Notes under the pieces: generated by a model
Told to the model about the DNA's origin: nothing
Database searches by the model: none
What the model saw: the letters and a program-made list of their open reading frames with translations, nothing else
Shown here: positions 23,091-34,678 of the stretch, piece by piece
Layout: each line of letters starts with the position of its first letter
Numbering within the stretch: position 1 is the first letter of the stretch
Position numbers and translations under genes: made by a program
DNA from: Nepenthes gracilis
Taxonomy: Eukaryota > Streptophyta > Magnoliopsida > Caryophyllales > Nepenthaceae
DNA: 64,000 nucleotides
NCBI GenBank assembly: GCA_033239525.1
Contig: BSYO01000014.1
Location: 14,740,021 to 14,804,020 of the forward strand
Direction: 5' to 3'

Positions 23091-23905
23091 TAGTAGATCC
23101 CACGCCCACTCTCTTCAATTTGCCTGGCAGCCTTAGGAATTGGTATCGAGGAAGATGCAAATGTTTGGTCTAAAGTGACCGTCAGTCGTTTCTTCTTTAT
23201 TAATATATTTATTGTGGCCTCGTCCTCAGAGCTAGATTCGACAGAGGCCTCCTTATTGCCAAGCGTACGGCCGAAGGCTCTTTTATTGTTATGCCCTTCG
23301 AGGTCTTTTTGCCTTCAGGCTTTTTCGGCTTGTCCTCAAAATTTTTGGATTTTCTTGAGGACTCTTTTAATTTGAGCTCTTTAGCTTTTCTCTTGTGTCT
23401 CCGCTTGAGAAAAGTCTTCGTCGCTTGAGCCTCTGACTCCTCAACCTCAAGCTCCCACTTAGCTAAAGAAAGTGATTCAAGAAAGAGCCAACGATTCTTC
23501 TTATTTTCATTAAAGATCCCAACCTTTTCATGGATCAAATCAATCAATTTTCGGATAGACTCTTTCTCATGGTCAAAAACGTCCGACAACATAGCAGAGG
23601 AAACATGACCCCATTCCGGACAAAGCCATAAAAGAATCGGTCCTTCTACCTTTTAGTGGAATCTGGATTTCCTTGACTAAACCCGTATTTCGACCGAGGA
23701 GATATGGTTATCCAATCCATGCCGTGATTCAAATGAAGCAAAACTTTCACGGTTGTAGCGTTAAAACTACATCGTGAATTCATACAAAAATACACAATGA
23801 AATGAAGTACCTCACACCATTTAGCTGAAATCTGGCAATCAATACATGGAGTTCCACCATTATTTTGTAAAATTTTGGAGCAAGAGGAAAGCGGAGACCA
23901 CTCTT
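23090..23905 (-). pseudogene. Inverted middle part of the antisense gene
   Basis: On the - strand it begins SGLRFPLAPKFYKI and reaches RYFISLCIF, which is the second half of the Transposase_28 domain. It then continues as a 127-codon open frame (23209-23592), charged and very Lys/Glu-rich (KRRHKRKAKELK, EDKPKKPEGKK). In the related gene at 58.3-58.6 kb the equivalent halves (HGFIIIYEVYL, then VGFYMSLA...LISLCIFF) are on one strand, so here this segment appears to have flipped. Stops between the two parts show further decay. Confidence 0.6.
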
Positions 23906-24845
23906 GAGGTGGGTCACTCCTATTCTAGCTCCACTACTTGCTTCATATGGTGTTCTAGCCATTCTGCCACCTCTATCTGAGGAGTCGCCTAATATTACCA
24001 TAACTTTTGTTGAAGGGATTTCTTGGATAAGTGAGATTCGTTCCGGGGATGGCATGGAGATGCCCTTACTTGAGTTCTCAGAGACCCCAGAGACTATTAT
24101 GACTAAGGGGGTCACTGTAGAACTTCATGCTGAAATTGTAAAGGAGCATTCTCCCGAGCCCCTAGAGTCTGAGGTCTACATTAAAATTGAAGCCGAGGGT
24201 CGAATCATCACGGGCGAGGTTGAAGAGGTAGGAGTTAATGCAACGCCTGAGGAGGAAGATGTGATGGTGGTTGGTCCATGGTTTCCAAGGGCCGAAGTCC
24301 AAACCACTCCAGAAATTTCTACGGATGATGCAATTCATGGAAAAGTCTCTATTTGTGAGGTAACTGTTTACAATCTTCTTTAACTTCTAAGTCATTCTTG
24401 TTGTAAACTAATGAACTTTATTTCCTTTGTAGTTCCAAGAAATGATAAGTCATCTCGTTGAGGCTGCGAAAGGACTTACTCATGAGTACGTGGAACAGGA
24501 GAAACTTCTTACTATTGAGGGGCGTATCTCTGAACTCGAGCGTGAATTGGTCGATCTGAAACAAAGACACGGCCTTCTCAGAGAGAAGTTCTCTAAAGTG
24601 GAGGGTGAGCTTCAATCCTCAATCCGTCCCGAGGACATTGTGAAGATATCCTAGTGTAGCTACTGGGAAGGTGTCAACCTTTTCAAATACATTGTCCAAA
24701 TGTTGGCTCCTGACATTCCTGTTTTTGCATTTCATCCGAAGAATACCAGTGTTAGCCATAATTCCGAGGTCTTATACCTTTCTGGAGATGACGAAGATTC
24801 TTGGGAATTAGTGCCAGAAACCTCCAGGCGTCGTCCATCCTTGTA
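23904..24845 (+). pseudogene. Antisense gene of the gypsy element, C-terminal part
   Basis: Back on the + strand, an acidic, Glu/Pro/Thr-rich open frame runs 23904-24383. It is followed by 24442-24654, a heptad-like Leu/Glu/Arg stretch (SELERELVDLKQRHGLLRE) that should form a coiled coil, and then after a stop a tail reaching TAA near 24844. A linker plus coiled coil is the normal C-terminal layout of these extra proteins. Splicing between 24357 (GTAACTG) and about 24432 is conceivable. No enzymatic motif was seen. Confidence 0.55.
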
Positions 24846-25591
24846 ATTAATTGGAGCTTGTATATGTACTCATTTTATTGATTAATGAAATACACTTATA
24901 GCATTTCAACTTTCTCTCTGTCTTTAGTTAAACATTTTATACGTCCGACTCTTGTATTACTTGAGTTCAATTCGACTTGTACGTAACTTAAGTTTTCTTT
25001 AAAACCATGTTTTGCTTATAATGTTACCTTAAAGGTCTTTGCACGTATGCTTCTAAAGAAGCCCCCCAAGTTTTGTGTCCTTGGTTTCGTTTGGACCATT
25101 TGGTGACATGATCAAGTTTTAAGGAACGATTTTATATGAGTTGCTTAGTTACGTGACTGAGTTTCTCGAATAAATGATCCTCGATACAAGTGAATGGACT
25201 TCACCTGATTTAGGAGTAGTTTAAGCTATTCAAAAATATGAAAGACAAGCAAACAAAAGGATAAATAAAAAGAACTAAAATTTTATTAATAAATTTCACA
25301 ATTACAAGCACTCGATGAGATGCAAACTTTACTTGGTATCATGTATATTTATTGAAAATATTTTTTTAAGGTGACAAGTATTCAAAGTCCTAGGCACCAG
25401 TCTACCATTCAGGGTCTGTAACTTGTACGCCCATTTCTTGAGAATGGCTGAGATTAGGAACGGACATTCCTAGTTTGGTAAGAGTTTATTCCGATTGGTA
25501 TTATTGCCTGTGGCTTCAATGTTCCATAAGACCAAATTTCCACATTAAATTGTCGCGTTTTCACCTTTTTGTTATAGTACCTAACGATCCT
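24846..25591. other. Spacer between antisense gene and pol
   Basis: Non-coding DNA between the tail-to-tail antisense gene and the end of integrase. No feature recognised. Confidence 0.5.
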
Positions 25592-26330
25592 TTATTGATA
25601 TGCTGCCATCTGTAACCGTGCATCGTCCTCCATTTCTTGAGGTAAGTCCAGTTTTTTTCGAAGTTTTTGAACGTTGTGACATGGATCAAAATATTCGACC
25701 TGAAGGTTAGGGAGTCCGATTTCTATTGGAATAACGACCTCGATCCCATAGCACAAATTGAACAGAATTTCACGGGTTGGTTCTCTGGGTGTCATCCTAT
25801 ATGACCAGAGGACGGAAGGAAGTTCATCTACCCACGAGCCCCCATCATTTTCAAGTTTCGTTTTCAAACCATGCAATATTGTTTGGTTGGTAACTTTCAC
25901 TTGTCCATTGCATTGCGGATAAGTTACGGAAGTATAAACCAATTTTATTTTCAAATTAGCACAGCACTTTGTAAAACGTTTGCTGGTAAATTGGGTCTCG
26001 TTATCAGTCACAATAATTTCGGGTATTCCAAATATGCAAACAATATCTCTGCTGGACAAACTCGATCGCATTTTGCTCGGTTATTTTTGCTAGTGGGATG
26101 GTTTCGACCTATTTTATAAAATAATCAATTCCGATGATTATGAATTTTCGTTGTCCTGAAGCCACTGGAGGTGGTCCGTTGATATCAATTTCCCACCGTG
26201 CGAACGGCCATGGCAGCTGCAGGGTTCGAAGTTTTGTATGTGGCTGATGAGAGAGGTTCCCATGTATCTGGCAATTCTCACGTTTTCGGACAAAATCTAT
26301 TGCGTCATATTTTATAGTGGGCCAATAATA
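25592..26330 (-). pseudogene. Integrase core and C-terminal region
   Basis: On the - strand, fragments of the rve fold are visible: a degraded first catalytic block with Asp in IDYFIK (about 26115-26135), then FGIPEIIVTDNETQFTS with the second Asp, then CNGQVKVTN. That last block normally carries the catalytic Glu (Q-x-E), here replaced by Lys. It continues with LPSVLWSYRMTPR, typical of Ty3/gypsy integrase. A stop separates the first block from the 159-codon open frame at 25592-26071. Integration activity is not expected. Confidence 0.85.
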
Positions 26331-26580
26331 TCCTTACCTTATGAGTTTGAATGTAAGATTTTTGCCACCAATATGGGATCCACAGATACCAAGGTGTACT
26401 TCACCAAGGGTGTACTCGGCCTCTTCTTGTGTAAGACACCGTAGGTATGGAATGGAGTACCCTCTTCGATACAATTTTTCATCCATAATGGTATACCATC
26501 CCACTACTTTCTTTAGACGCTTGGCTTCATCTGGGTTTTCTGACAATATACTATCGGACAGATACCTCACATAAGGAGTC
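26331..26580 (-). pseudogene. Integrase zinc-binding domain
   Basis: The 78-codon frame contains LYRRGYSIPYLRCL and EVHLGICGSHIGGK, the H...H part of the H2C2 zinc finger at the integrase N-terminus. The Cys pair should follow immediately but is interrupted by stops and lost (KRENCQ keeps one Cys). Confidence 0.75.
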
Positions 26581-26639
26581 GTCCAATTATCAGAATTTGT
26601 TATTTTTATGACTTCCTCTTATGGATCATTGATGCTAGG

Positions 26640-27240
26640 TACTTTTAGCACTCCACATAATTCACGAGCGTACTGCTCTGGGTCTCCCGTGATAGCAGCT
26701 CTTACTAATCTATTTGCTTTCTCATTTTCTTCTTACGGAATATGAATCATTTCCACATGATTAAACGTGGAAATCAAACTTTGAACCTTGGCAAAATATT
26801 GGGAAAATAACGGATTAATAGTGTTAAAGTTTTCTCGAACTTGATTGATAACCAATACCGAGTCACTGTATATTATAAGATTTGTGGCCAAGTATTCTTT
26901 AGCTAATTTTAACCCAACGAGCAGTGCTTCTTACTCGGCCATGTTATTCGTCGCTGAAAATTCGAGGGTCATTGAGTATTTTACTTCTAACCCATTAGCT
27001 GTCCTTAATACCACTCTGGCTCTACAACCAATTTGCATTGAGGAGCCATCCACGTGTAAGGTCCAGGTCGGAATATTTTGGGGACTATTGGTCCTAATAA
27101 CCTCAAGGGCAACTAAAATTGGTGTCGTCATTTCAACGATGAAGTTCACAAGAGTCTGATCTTTCAGAGACGGCCTCGGTCGAAATTCTAAGTCGAAATC
27201 TCCCAATTCAATAGCCTATTTGATCAATCGTCTTGACATA
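26640..27240 (-). pseudogene. RNase H domain
   Basis: The frame has WTLHVDGSS with the first catalytic Asp, and TNNMAE with the catalytic Glu. After a stop it continues to a YSDSVLVINQ-like block with the third Asp (about 26870). This is the plant Ty3/gypsy RNase H pattern, broken by in-frame stops. Confidence 0.8.
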
Positions 27241-27539
27241 TCTAGTCTTTAAAGGATTTCTTTTAAAGGTTGGTATGTTAGGACAATTCTCTTATGCGCC
27301 TGGAAATATAGTCAAAGTTTTTAGGCAAAATACACAAGTGCCAGTGCCATCTTTTTACCATGAGTGTAATGAGTTTCAATGTCAGTCAAGATTTTGCTGA
27401 CTAATATACTGGTCTCTGTCCATCGGACATTTCTCGAATCAAGACTGAACTTAAGTCTGTTTCGGATATAACCAGATATAGAAATAATTCCTCACCCTGT
27501 TGTGTAGATGTTAACAATAGCGGATGAGAAAGATACTCA

Positions 27540-28675
27540 TTGAGTTCTCATAATGTGGTTTTATATTCTACAGTCCACTGAAAGCCTGCGACCTTTGTGC
27601 CTCTCAATGCCTTGAAAAATAGCAAGTATTTCTTGGTTGATTTAGCCAAAAAGCGTGAGAGGGTTGCCAGCCTCCCAGTTAATTTTTGGACTTCCTTCAC
27701 CGTCCGGGGAAGATTCATATTTAAGATAGTCTTAATCTTTTCTGGATTGGTTTCTATTTCTCGGTGCGAAATGATGAAGTCTAAAAACTTTCTTGAGGTC
27801 ACTTCAAAGGTGCATTTGGTCAGATTAAGTTTCATTTAGTGTATTCTCAAAACAGTGAATGTCTCGTCCAGATCGCGAATATGGCCGTCTTGAAGTTTGC
27901 TTTTTACTACCATATCATCTACATAGACTTTCATATTTCATCCAATTTGAGCCTCGAATATTTTGTTGACAAGTCGTCGATAAGTTACACCGATATTTTT
28001 CAAACCAAATGGCCTAATTTTATAACACTATGTCCCTTGGTCGGTAATAAAAGATGTACACTCCTCGTCCTCTGGATTCATTCGGATTTGATTGTAACCC
28101 GAGTATGCATCCATGAAACTGAGCAATCCCTATCCAGAGGTAGAGTCTACGAGCAAGTCAATTTTTGGTAACGGGAAGCTGTCCTTTGGACATGTTTTGT
28201 TGCGTCGAGTAAAATCGACACACATTCTCCACTTCCCATTACTCTTCTTCACCATGACCACGTTTGACAACCAGTTTGGGTATTAAACTTCTCTGATAAA
28301 TTTAGTGTCTATGAGTTTCTTTACTTCCTCCAAAATAGCAATCAACTTTTTGATCGAGTAGTTCCTACGCTTTTTCCGAACAAGCTTATGGTAGGGATCT
28401 GGGTCTAACTTATGGACTATTATTTCGATCGGAATTCCTGGCATATTGCTAAGAGTCCAAGCAAACACGTCAAAATTTTGTGTTAGGAAGTTGATAAGTC
28501 GACTTTGGAATGCCTCTGATAAAGAACTCCCAACCTGAACGTACTTCTCATGATCAATAGGGTTCAGCAGGATTTGGTCTATTGATTCTCCAGATTGGGC
28601 TTGAAGTAATGTGGTCTTATCACGGAGATTAATGTCCTGAATTGGTTGACTCGTTGGTATTTGAGTGACTTGCAA
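27540..28675 (-). pseudogene. Reverse transcriptase
   Basis: Reading the - strand from 28675: a LINFLTQNFDVFAW start, a W-x-x-x-V-V-M-V-K-K block near 28260, a C-V-D-F block, then an intact YVDDMVVKS active site at about 27910-27940, and a thumb/connection part (28 to 27.5 kb) with LGFxIS-like and FLAKSTKKYLLFFKALRG. At least three in-frame stops and shifts interrupt it. The catalytic YVDD remains although the gene is dead. Confidence 0.88.
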
Positions 28676-28699
28676 TAAATAACAAGTCCGCCCAGTTAC

Positions 28700-29266
28700 T
28701 TAATCACCTAGAACCTCTCCAATGTCTAATGGAGTTGGAAATTTTACTTTTAGATGTGGAATGGAGGTCGCGGCTCCGAATGCTGTTAAATAGGGTCGTC
28801 CGAGGATTGCATTATAAACCGATAGAATATCTACAACCAAAAAAGAAAGCATCTTGGTGGCCGTCCTCGAATATGTACCCAACGTGACTTCTAATTGGAT
28901 CACTCCTTATACGGGTATGGGCTCATTATCTAGTCCGTACGAGGGTCCTTCTACGACACTTAACTGACTTCTTTTTAGTCCTAACTTAAAAAAGGCATCC
29001 AAATAAAGTAAATTTTTCGAACTCTCATTATCAATAAATACTCTTTTCAGTTGATAGTTTATACCATTGTTCGAAACGAGCGTAGTTACAATTAAGAGAT
29101 CAGAATAAGGGGATGTTATATGATTTAAATCTTCATCGCTAAAACTAATAATATCGTTCCTATTATCTATCATTGGTTTTTTATGGTCGGTGACCATTCT
29201 TAAGTTTTCTGAAACATTCTTCCGAGCGGGTCGCGTAAAAATCATGTTTATTACTCCAGCTGCCAC
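28700..29266 (-). pseudogene. Retroviral-type aspartic protease
   Basis: The block RVFIDNESSKNLLYLDAF matches the active-site region of plant gypsy proteases, where D-T-G-S-S is expected; here it is D-N-E-S-S, so the catalytic triad is altered. Downstream, FLVVD and YNAILGRP in the adjacent frame (28700-28903) are the flap/C-terminal hallmark. A stop separates the two. Confidence 0.82.
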
Positions 29267-29314
29267 TCAATCCTGTAGTTGCTCGGTCTCATCTCCATCT
29301 ACTCCTCCGGAAGT

Positions 29315-30705
29315 CTATCCAGGTCTTTGGAAAGAACGGTTGAGATGTCCTTTTCGGATAAGCTCCTTAATTTCCTTCTGCAGAATCCTACAATCCTCGA
29401 TACTATGTCCTCCACATCGATGGTAATGATAATATTTCGATTGGTCATCACCATTTGAGTTCTTTAATGCCTTTGGCCATTTAAAGAACTTTTCATTCTG
29501 AATTTGTATCAGGATATTGGTGCGGGAGTCATTCAAGGGAGTAAGATCTTGTAGCCTGAATCCTCTTCTTGGCGCCGACTTGGACTTTTACGACTTTCTT
29601 GATCCTCGGGGACCCATGTTGTCCCCATTTTTTCTTTTTCCCTCCGTTGATTTTTGGTGTAGCTGATCTTTTGGCCGTTTTGCTTCGTTGGCTTCATTGA
29701 CTGCAATATAGGCACGAGCAATGGCATTGACCTCTCTGAAGGTCAGAGGGTTCTTATGGGCTATGTGCCTAAAGAAGTCACCGGGTTTTAATGCATATAC
29801 AAAAGCACACAACTTCACCTCCTCGGTGAGCTTGGGAATTTTCTTGGCTTCGACCGTAAATCTGGTCAGAAATTTCCTTATGCTTTTATTTGGCCCTTCT
29901 TTTATTTGGGCCAAATGCCAGGGTTATTTTTCTTTTCTCCTACTGGAGGTAAATTAAGATAAGAAATTATCAGCCAAACTTTCAAAAAATTCATATAGAA
30001 ATTGGCTGAAGGCGATAGAACCATACTTGGATATCGCATTTTAAGGTCAGATGGAAGTAGAGGCCCATTACTGCTTCATCCAAACCCTAAAAATTGAGGA
30101 GCGTATAGAAATTATCCAAATGATCAATAGGATCAGAACTTTCATCATACGGCTCCAAAGCAGGCATGTTGAATTTATGCGGCAAAGGCCGTGTATGGAT
30201 CTCCATTGTAAATAGAGATCGTCGTAAGTCGATGGTCTTTCCAGCAGTATCTTCTCTAGAGACACGGTTCCAAATTTTGTCAACTTTTTTCTCGATTTGG
30301 GGAGTAGCCGCTATCCTTTTTCGTTGAGGAGATGGGTTCCCTTTCGTTGCGAGAATACCGAGGGTTTCGTCTCTCAGGACTATCCTCTCGGACACAGAGA
30401 CTTAAACGACTTTCAATTTCATTTGAAGCCGTTTCAGTTCCGCGGTCGTCCCGATGGTCAATCTTCTTTAACGGGAATTTTCTTCCCTTATTCTTATTCT
30501 TTTTGGATGTAGCGGTTTTAGAGGCCGAAGAAGGGACTCGTTTTGGCTGCTCGACTAATCGTGTACAAAATGTCTGAACAGCTTTAGCAAGCGCTCGTAC
30601 ATAAGGATTAGGGTGATCGTCCATGCAATTAACGACAGGAGGATTGTTACTACCAGAAATGGCTTCCCTAACTGGTGCATTGATTTTTGTCTTAGAGTTT
30701 ACCAT
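29315..30705 (-). pseudogene. gag (capsid and nucleocapsid region)
   Basis: Starts MVNSKTKINAPVREA at 30705, about 55 bp inside the PBS. A basic linker (30280-30500) leads to LPHKFNMPALEPYD and a PIDHLDNF block (about 30090-30200), then IKEGPNKSIRKFLTRF, the conserved end of the retrotrans_gag domain (29588-29914). A zinc-knuckle-like YYHYHRCGGHSIEDC follows near 29425; the expected first Cys is Tyr. Frameshifts divide it into at least four pieces. Confidence 0.85.
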
Positions 30706-30760
30706 TTCTCCTTTTATTTTATTAAAATTATATTTTTTGGAATTTTTACTAGTCTTTCCA

Positions 30761-30773
30761 TATACAGTGCCAA
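30761..30773 (-). other. Primer-binding site
   Basis: On the - strand the bases just after the 5' LTR read TTGGCACTGTATA, resembling the TTGGCGCCGTCTATGGGAA-type site of plant gypsy elements; the LTR at 53056 has TTGGCACCGTCTATG in the same position. The exact tRNA was not determined. Confidence 0.6.
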
Positions 30774-31434
30774 TATTGCGTTTGATAATCTGATTGTTGC
30801 ACGGATAACGAATCCTGTCTTTTGGTAAATTGAGGTCTTCAATCTCCGTAAGCCTTTAATCAAATCCTGTGTAATTACAAATCACAGTCAAAAGATTGGC
30901 GAGATTAACTCCCGATATATCTTCTGACGCTCAAGTTAGTTTTTATCTTTAATATGGAGAAAAATATAGGATAAAATAAAATTTATCTGATGAGTTACGC
31001 TATTTGCGTCTTAATTAAAGAGAGAATGTTTGCACTCTAGGCGTCTTAATCACTTTGTAGGATAAGATATTTGTTTAAGTCTTGTTCCATTTAAGTCAAA
31101 CCGTTCCTCTCTAATGAAGAGGCTCCATATTTATAAATGGCGGATGATTATTTGTTAGAACGGTTAACCGTCATTTTTATCCATGATGGTTATAACTAAC
31201 AATCGTTGTCGTTGGTTAAATAACCATCATTGGTCATCAAGCACACTTCAGCCATAAATCGTTGAAATGGATTTGTAAGTGTTGTGGGCCGTGTGGACAT
31301 GATGGACTGCTCGGTCATATTGTGCTACTTGGATGTAATGGTTTGCGCAGGTTTCAAGGATTGTTGACTTTGATTCATCGGCCTACAACTGTATTGGGCC
31401 TCCTTAATTGGGTCTTTGGATCTCATACCCATCA
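30774..31434 (-). repeat. 5' LTR of the gypsy element
   Basis: 661 bp, TATTGCGTTTG...CATACCCATCA on the + strand; the terminal TG has become TA. Colinear with the 3' LTR at 21845-22512 with many substitutions, implying an old insertion. Confidence 0.9.
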
Positions 31435-31439
31435 AATAG

Positions 31440-32030
31440 TATTATTTATTAATTAAAAAAATAAATTATAATTTTAATTAATATATTCTTAACGTGTTAT
31501 ATCCTATTTCTAAAAAACAACTTGTCAGTGTCATTATAGTACTTCTATTGGATCCTCCCTTTGCTTTTGGTCCCGTTTGGCCATCTATCTCTTTATGGGG
31601 CATGTGACCTGGGTCCAAATTATTGTCTCCAGGGTAAGTTTTACAACTATTTTTAAAAGTAACAATATGAGAATTGTTCAAAAAATAAATAGTTATACGG
31701 TATTATAATAAGTAATTAGAATTTTATACATTTTTTCACATGTAATTATTTTGTCAATAATTAAAAACTATAATTTGACATGACATAGTTATCTTATAAT
31801 TTAAAAAGTAATTAAATTTGGTATGTTTTGGCGTTTAGTTAAAAAATGCCTGCCAACTTGCAGCTGTCTCGTCTCAGTCTTTCCCGGTATACACATCGTT
31901 ATCTTATGATATTTTAAGTAATTAATTATATATTTTAATAAATATAAATTACAAATTTACTTGACAAATTATTTCCAACCGATAAGATATTTTAACAATA
32001 ATTTATTCAACTTGCAGCTTCTTTTTCTCA
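31440..32030. other. AT-rich region upstream of the first NAGS exon copy
   Basis: Non-coding. CAACTTGCAGCT occurs twice (about 31855-31866 and 32009-32020), each after a GTTATCTTAT...AAGTAATTA stretch, which hints at an old local duplication. It may contain the promoter of the exon at 32107. Confidence 0.4.
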
Positions 32031-32106
32031 GCTGCCATTAAATAAGTGGTGGATCTTCACTCGCCGTCGCGTCGCTGCATCCCTGCGAAGCCACAACGAC
32101 AAGGCC

Positions 32107-32499
32107 ATGATCTCGACGTCGACGCGGGCTATGGCCGGTATGCAGATTCGGGATTGCCCGGCCCGATATTCGTCCCGTGGATGCGGGAGATCAGGATTTC
32201 TGGGGCTTATCTCTCTCTCGCAGAGCCCCCCTGCTCCGCCTTTACGGCGGCCGGGAATCGAGAGTTCAGGCGTCGAAAGAAGCAAGATTAGCGGTAACAC
32301 TGCACGGGTGCTGAGATGTAATTGTCGGGGGAGTAGCGGCGGCGATGAAGGCGGTGGCTTTGAGTTGGCGGAAAATGAGAAGTTTGTGACGCTGATTAGG
32401 GAAGCTCAGCCGTATTTCCATGTTCACCGGCGCTGCACCTTCGTCGTCATTATTTCCGGTGAAGTCGTTGACAGCCTTCACCTCGATGCCATCCTTCAG
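32107..32499 (+). CDS. Diverged extra first exon of NAGS (alternative exon or exon duplicate)
   Basis: A 131-codon open stretch ends exactly at a CAG|GTCCCT donor in phase 0, the same phase as the first exon of the NAGS gene downstream. Its last ~40 codons match that exon: FVTLIREAQPYF against [12 protein letters not shown], then [12 protein letters not shown] against [12 protein letters not shown], then LHLDAILQ against PHLDAILK. The N-terminal part is Arg/Ser-rich and unrelated, as expected for a diverged plastid transit peptide. No copy of exon 2 or later lies between it and 34679, so it is either an orphan from a partial tandem duplication or an alternative first exon that splices to exon 2 at 36464. 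It keeps an open frame but has lost conserved Trp residues. The ATG could instead be one of the later Met codons (32131 or 32140). Confidence 0.65.
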
Positions 32500-34560
32500 G
32501 TCCCTCTCTCTCTCTCTATCTCTCTCCCCCTTCGGCTCGTTGTTCTGATATGAAATGATTAATTAATTTATTATGCGACGTAGGCTGTAATTAGTTTAAA
32601 GTTGTTGAAAATTCAATATTATTGCCAATTTTTTTTACCTTATTATCGATATTAAATATAAAAATAATATTTAATAAGAGTCTTATTATATATTATTGCT
32701 AAATGTAAAATGAGTATTAAGTATATATTTAATTTTATTTAATATATATAATCATTTGCTATATCTTTAAAAATGATAAAAATAAAACTCAAAATAACAA
32801 ATAAACGAACTAACATATTTTCATGTAGAAAAAAAAAACTGATGGAGAAAATAATAAAAATCTTATTTATCAACTTTTAAAAAATATTATAATAATATTA
32901 TTTTAACAATAATAATATTATTTTATAATTAATAATTCTGTTGAGGTGAACCCATTAATTAGACTATTAGGTTAATTCAAGGATCCTAATTTTATCATTA
33001 AAAAATAAATGAATGAGATTAAAACTAATTGTTAATTTTGGATGATTAATTTTGATCCTTTTTATTTTAAAGATAAAATTAAAACTATTAAATTACCTAA
33101 AAATCAAGTAAATGAGTCATTAAAAAATAATTTAGGATTGTGATGCAATTAACTATATTATATTATAATTTATAATTTTCATAAATTATTATTTTTTTAA
33201 AAAAAATTATTTTTATCGTCTAAGTAAAGCAATCTTACCGTGTAATAAATATCTGATGGGGACCTAAAAAATATGGAACCTATATTTTTTTTAATTTAAA
33301 TCGTTAATATTTAAATAAATAATTATAATACGAAGAAGATATGAAGTGGCCTCCAATTCTTCTTTGACTACTGGTGAGTGTTGTTATGGGCGATCAGGAG
33401 TGGTGTGATGTGACTCCGTACGGTGTAAATATGACGTTGTATAATAGCCGTTAGATTTTTATTTAATATATTTTTTTTATTTTTAAAAATATATTTAAAA
33501 AAATAAAAAAATTAATTAAAAATATTAAAAAATAATATAACGATTATCTTGCAATATCATACTGAGCCTTATACAAAGCCTGGGCCCTCCTTCACCTCGT
33601 GCAGTCTTATCAAGTTAAGAGTCCTCGCCTCATATGATGAGCTATCTTGTCTGTATGATCATCCCATTGAGGTCCTCTTTAGTCATTTTAAAATTTTAAA
33701 TTAATCAACAAAAATAAGAAACTAAAAATTCAATTTAATTAATAAATTTAAAAAATAAATCTATAATATTTATATTTTTATCAATCGATCAAAACATTAA
33801 TCATCTGAGGGACAAGTGTTTAGATAACTAATTTTAGAGGACTTAACTCCGTATATTTTGAAGAAAATGGCGTTTAGTGGTTTAAATAATTTTTATAGTC
33901 GTTTCAAATAAGATCTTTGTATTTATAATTTGGATACCAACTAATCTATGTTGGTTATATAACTGTTCAGTAGTTAATAATCGGCATTTATTCGATCGTT
34001 ATTGTTTATTTTAATGAGGCTAATCATTTTTCAAATTAGTGTAACTGTCATTAGGATTTAATATTAAATCTAAAGAGATATTCATTGACTAAATTTTATT
34101 AATATTTACTAATGAATTTATATAAAATAAATATTAAATTATTTAAAATATTTAAAAATAATTAAAAGATACATCTAAAATATTGGAGCAAAGTTAACCC
34201 ATGGGTGAAAACAAATTAAAACCATTTAAATTATTAAAATTAAATCTACCAAATATATAAATGGCATCTTCTTTGATTATAATTTAACTAATTATTAAAT
34301 TTATATTTTTAATTTGGTTATAATTTAAAAATATAAGTCAAATAAAAACAAATCAAACAATAGGAAGGCACATATTTATGTAATAAAATTAAAATTTTAT
34401 TATAATTAAAAATATCTTAATTTTATATATTTTAAATATTACATCTTAATCATCTTTTAATTTAACTTATCAAATTGTTATTTTAAAAAATTAAATAGTA
34501 TCAAATTAAATAAAAAAATATCTTAAAACGGCCAAATAATATTAATACATCTAGGAAACT
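32500..34560. other. AT-rich spacer between the two NAGS first exons
   Basis: AT-rich with a CT-rich run just after the donor (32500-32530). Nothing resembling NAGS exon 2 and no other coding region was seen. If the upstream exon is used, this is the 5' part of its first intron. Confidence 0.5.
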
Positions 34561-34678
34561 ACATGGAACCCCAGGCGGCTGGGTTACTGCCGTACGTCTC
34601 TGGTATAAACACTCATCACCGCCACTGCCTCCGCTGCTCGGATACCCGTCGGAGAAACCAGCTTTCGCACTCTCCTCT

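Larger units (their letters stand above)
21840..31439 (-). mobile_element. Near full-length Ty3/gypsy retrotransposon, inactive, TSD AATAG
   Basis: The element spans 21845-31434, with AATAG at 21840-21844 and 31435-31439. On the - strand the order is 5' LTR (30774-31434), PBS, gag, protease, reverse transcriptase, RNase H, integrase, PPT and 3' LTR (21845-22512), which is the Ty3/gypsy order. An additional gene lies on the + strand between integrase and the 3' LTR. The reading frames are cut by many stops and shifts and the LTRs differ at many positions, so it is an old, dead copy. Neighbours are ARL8 to the left and NAGS to the right; it sits between them, not inside either. Confidence 0.93.
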
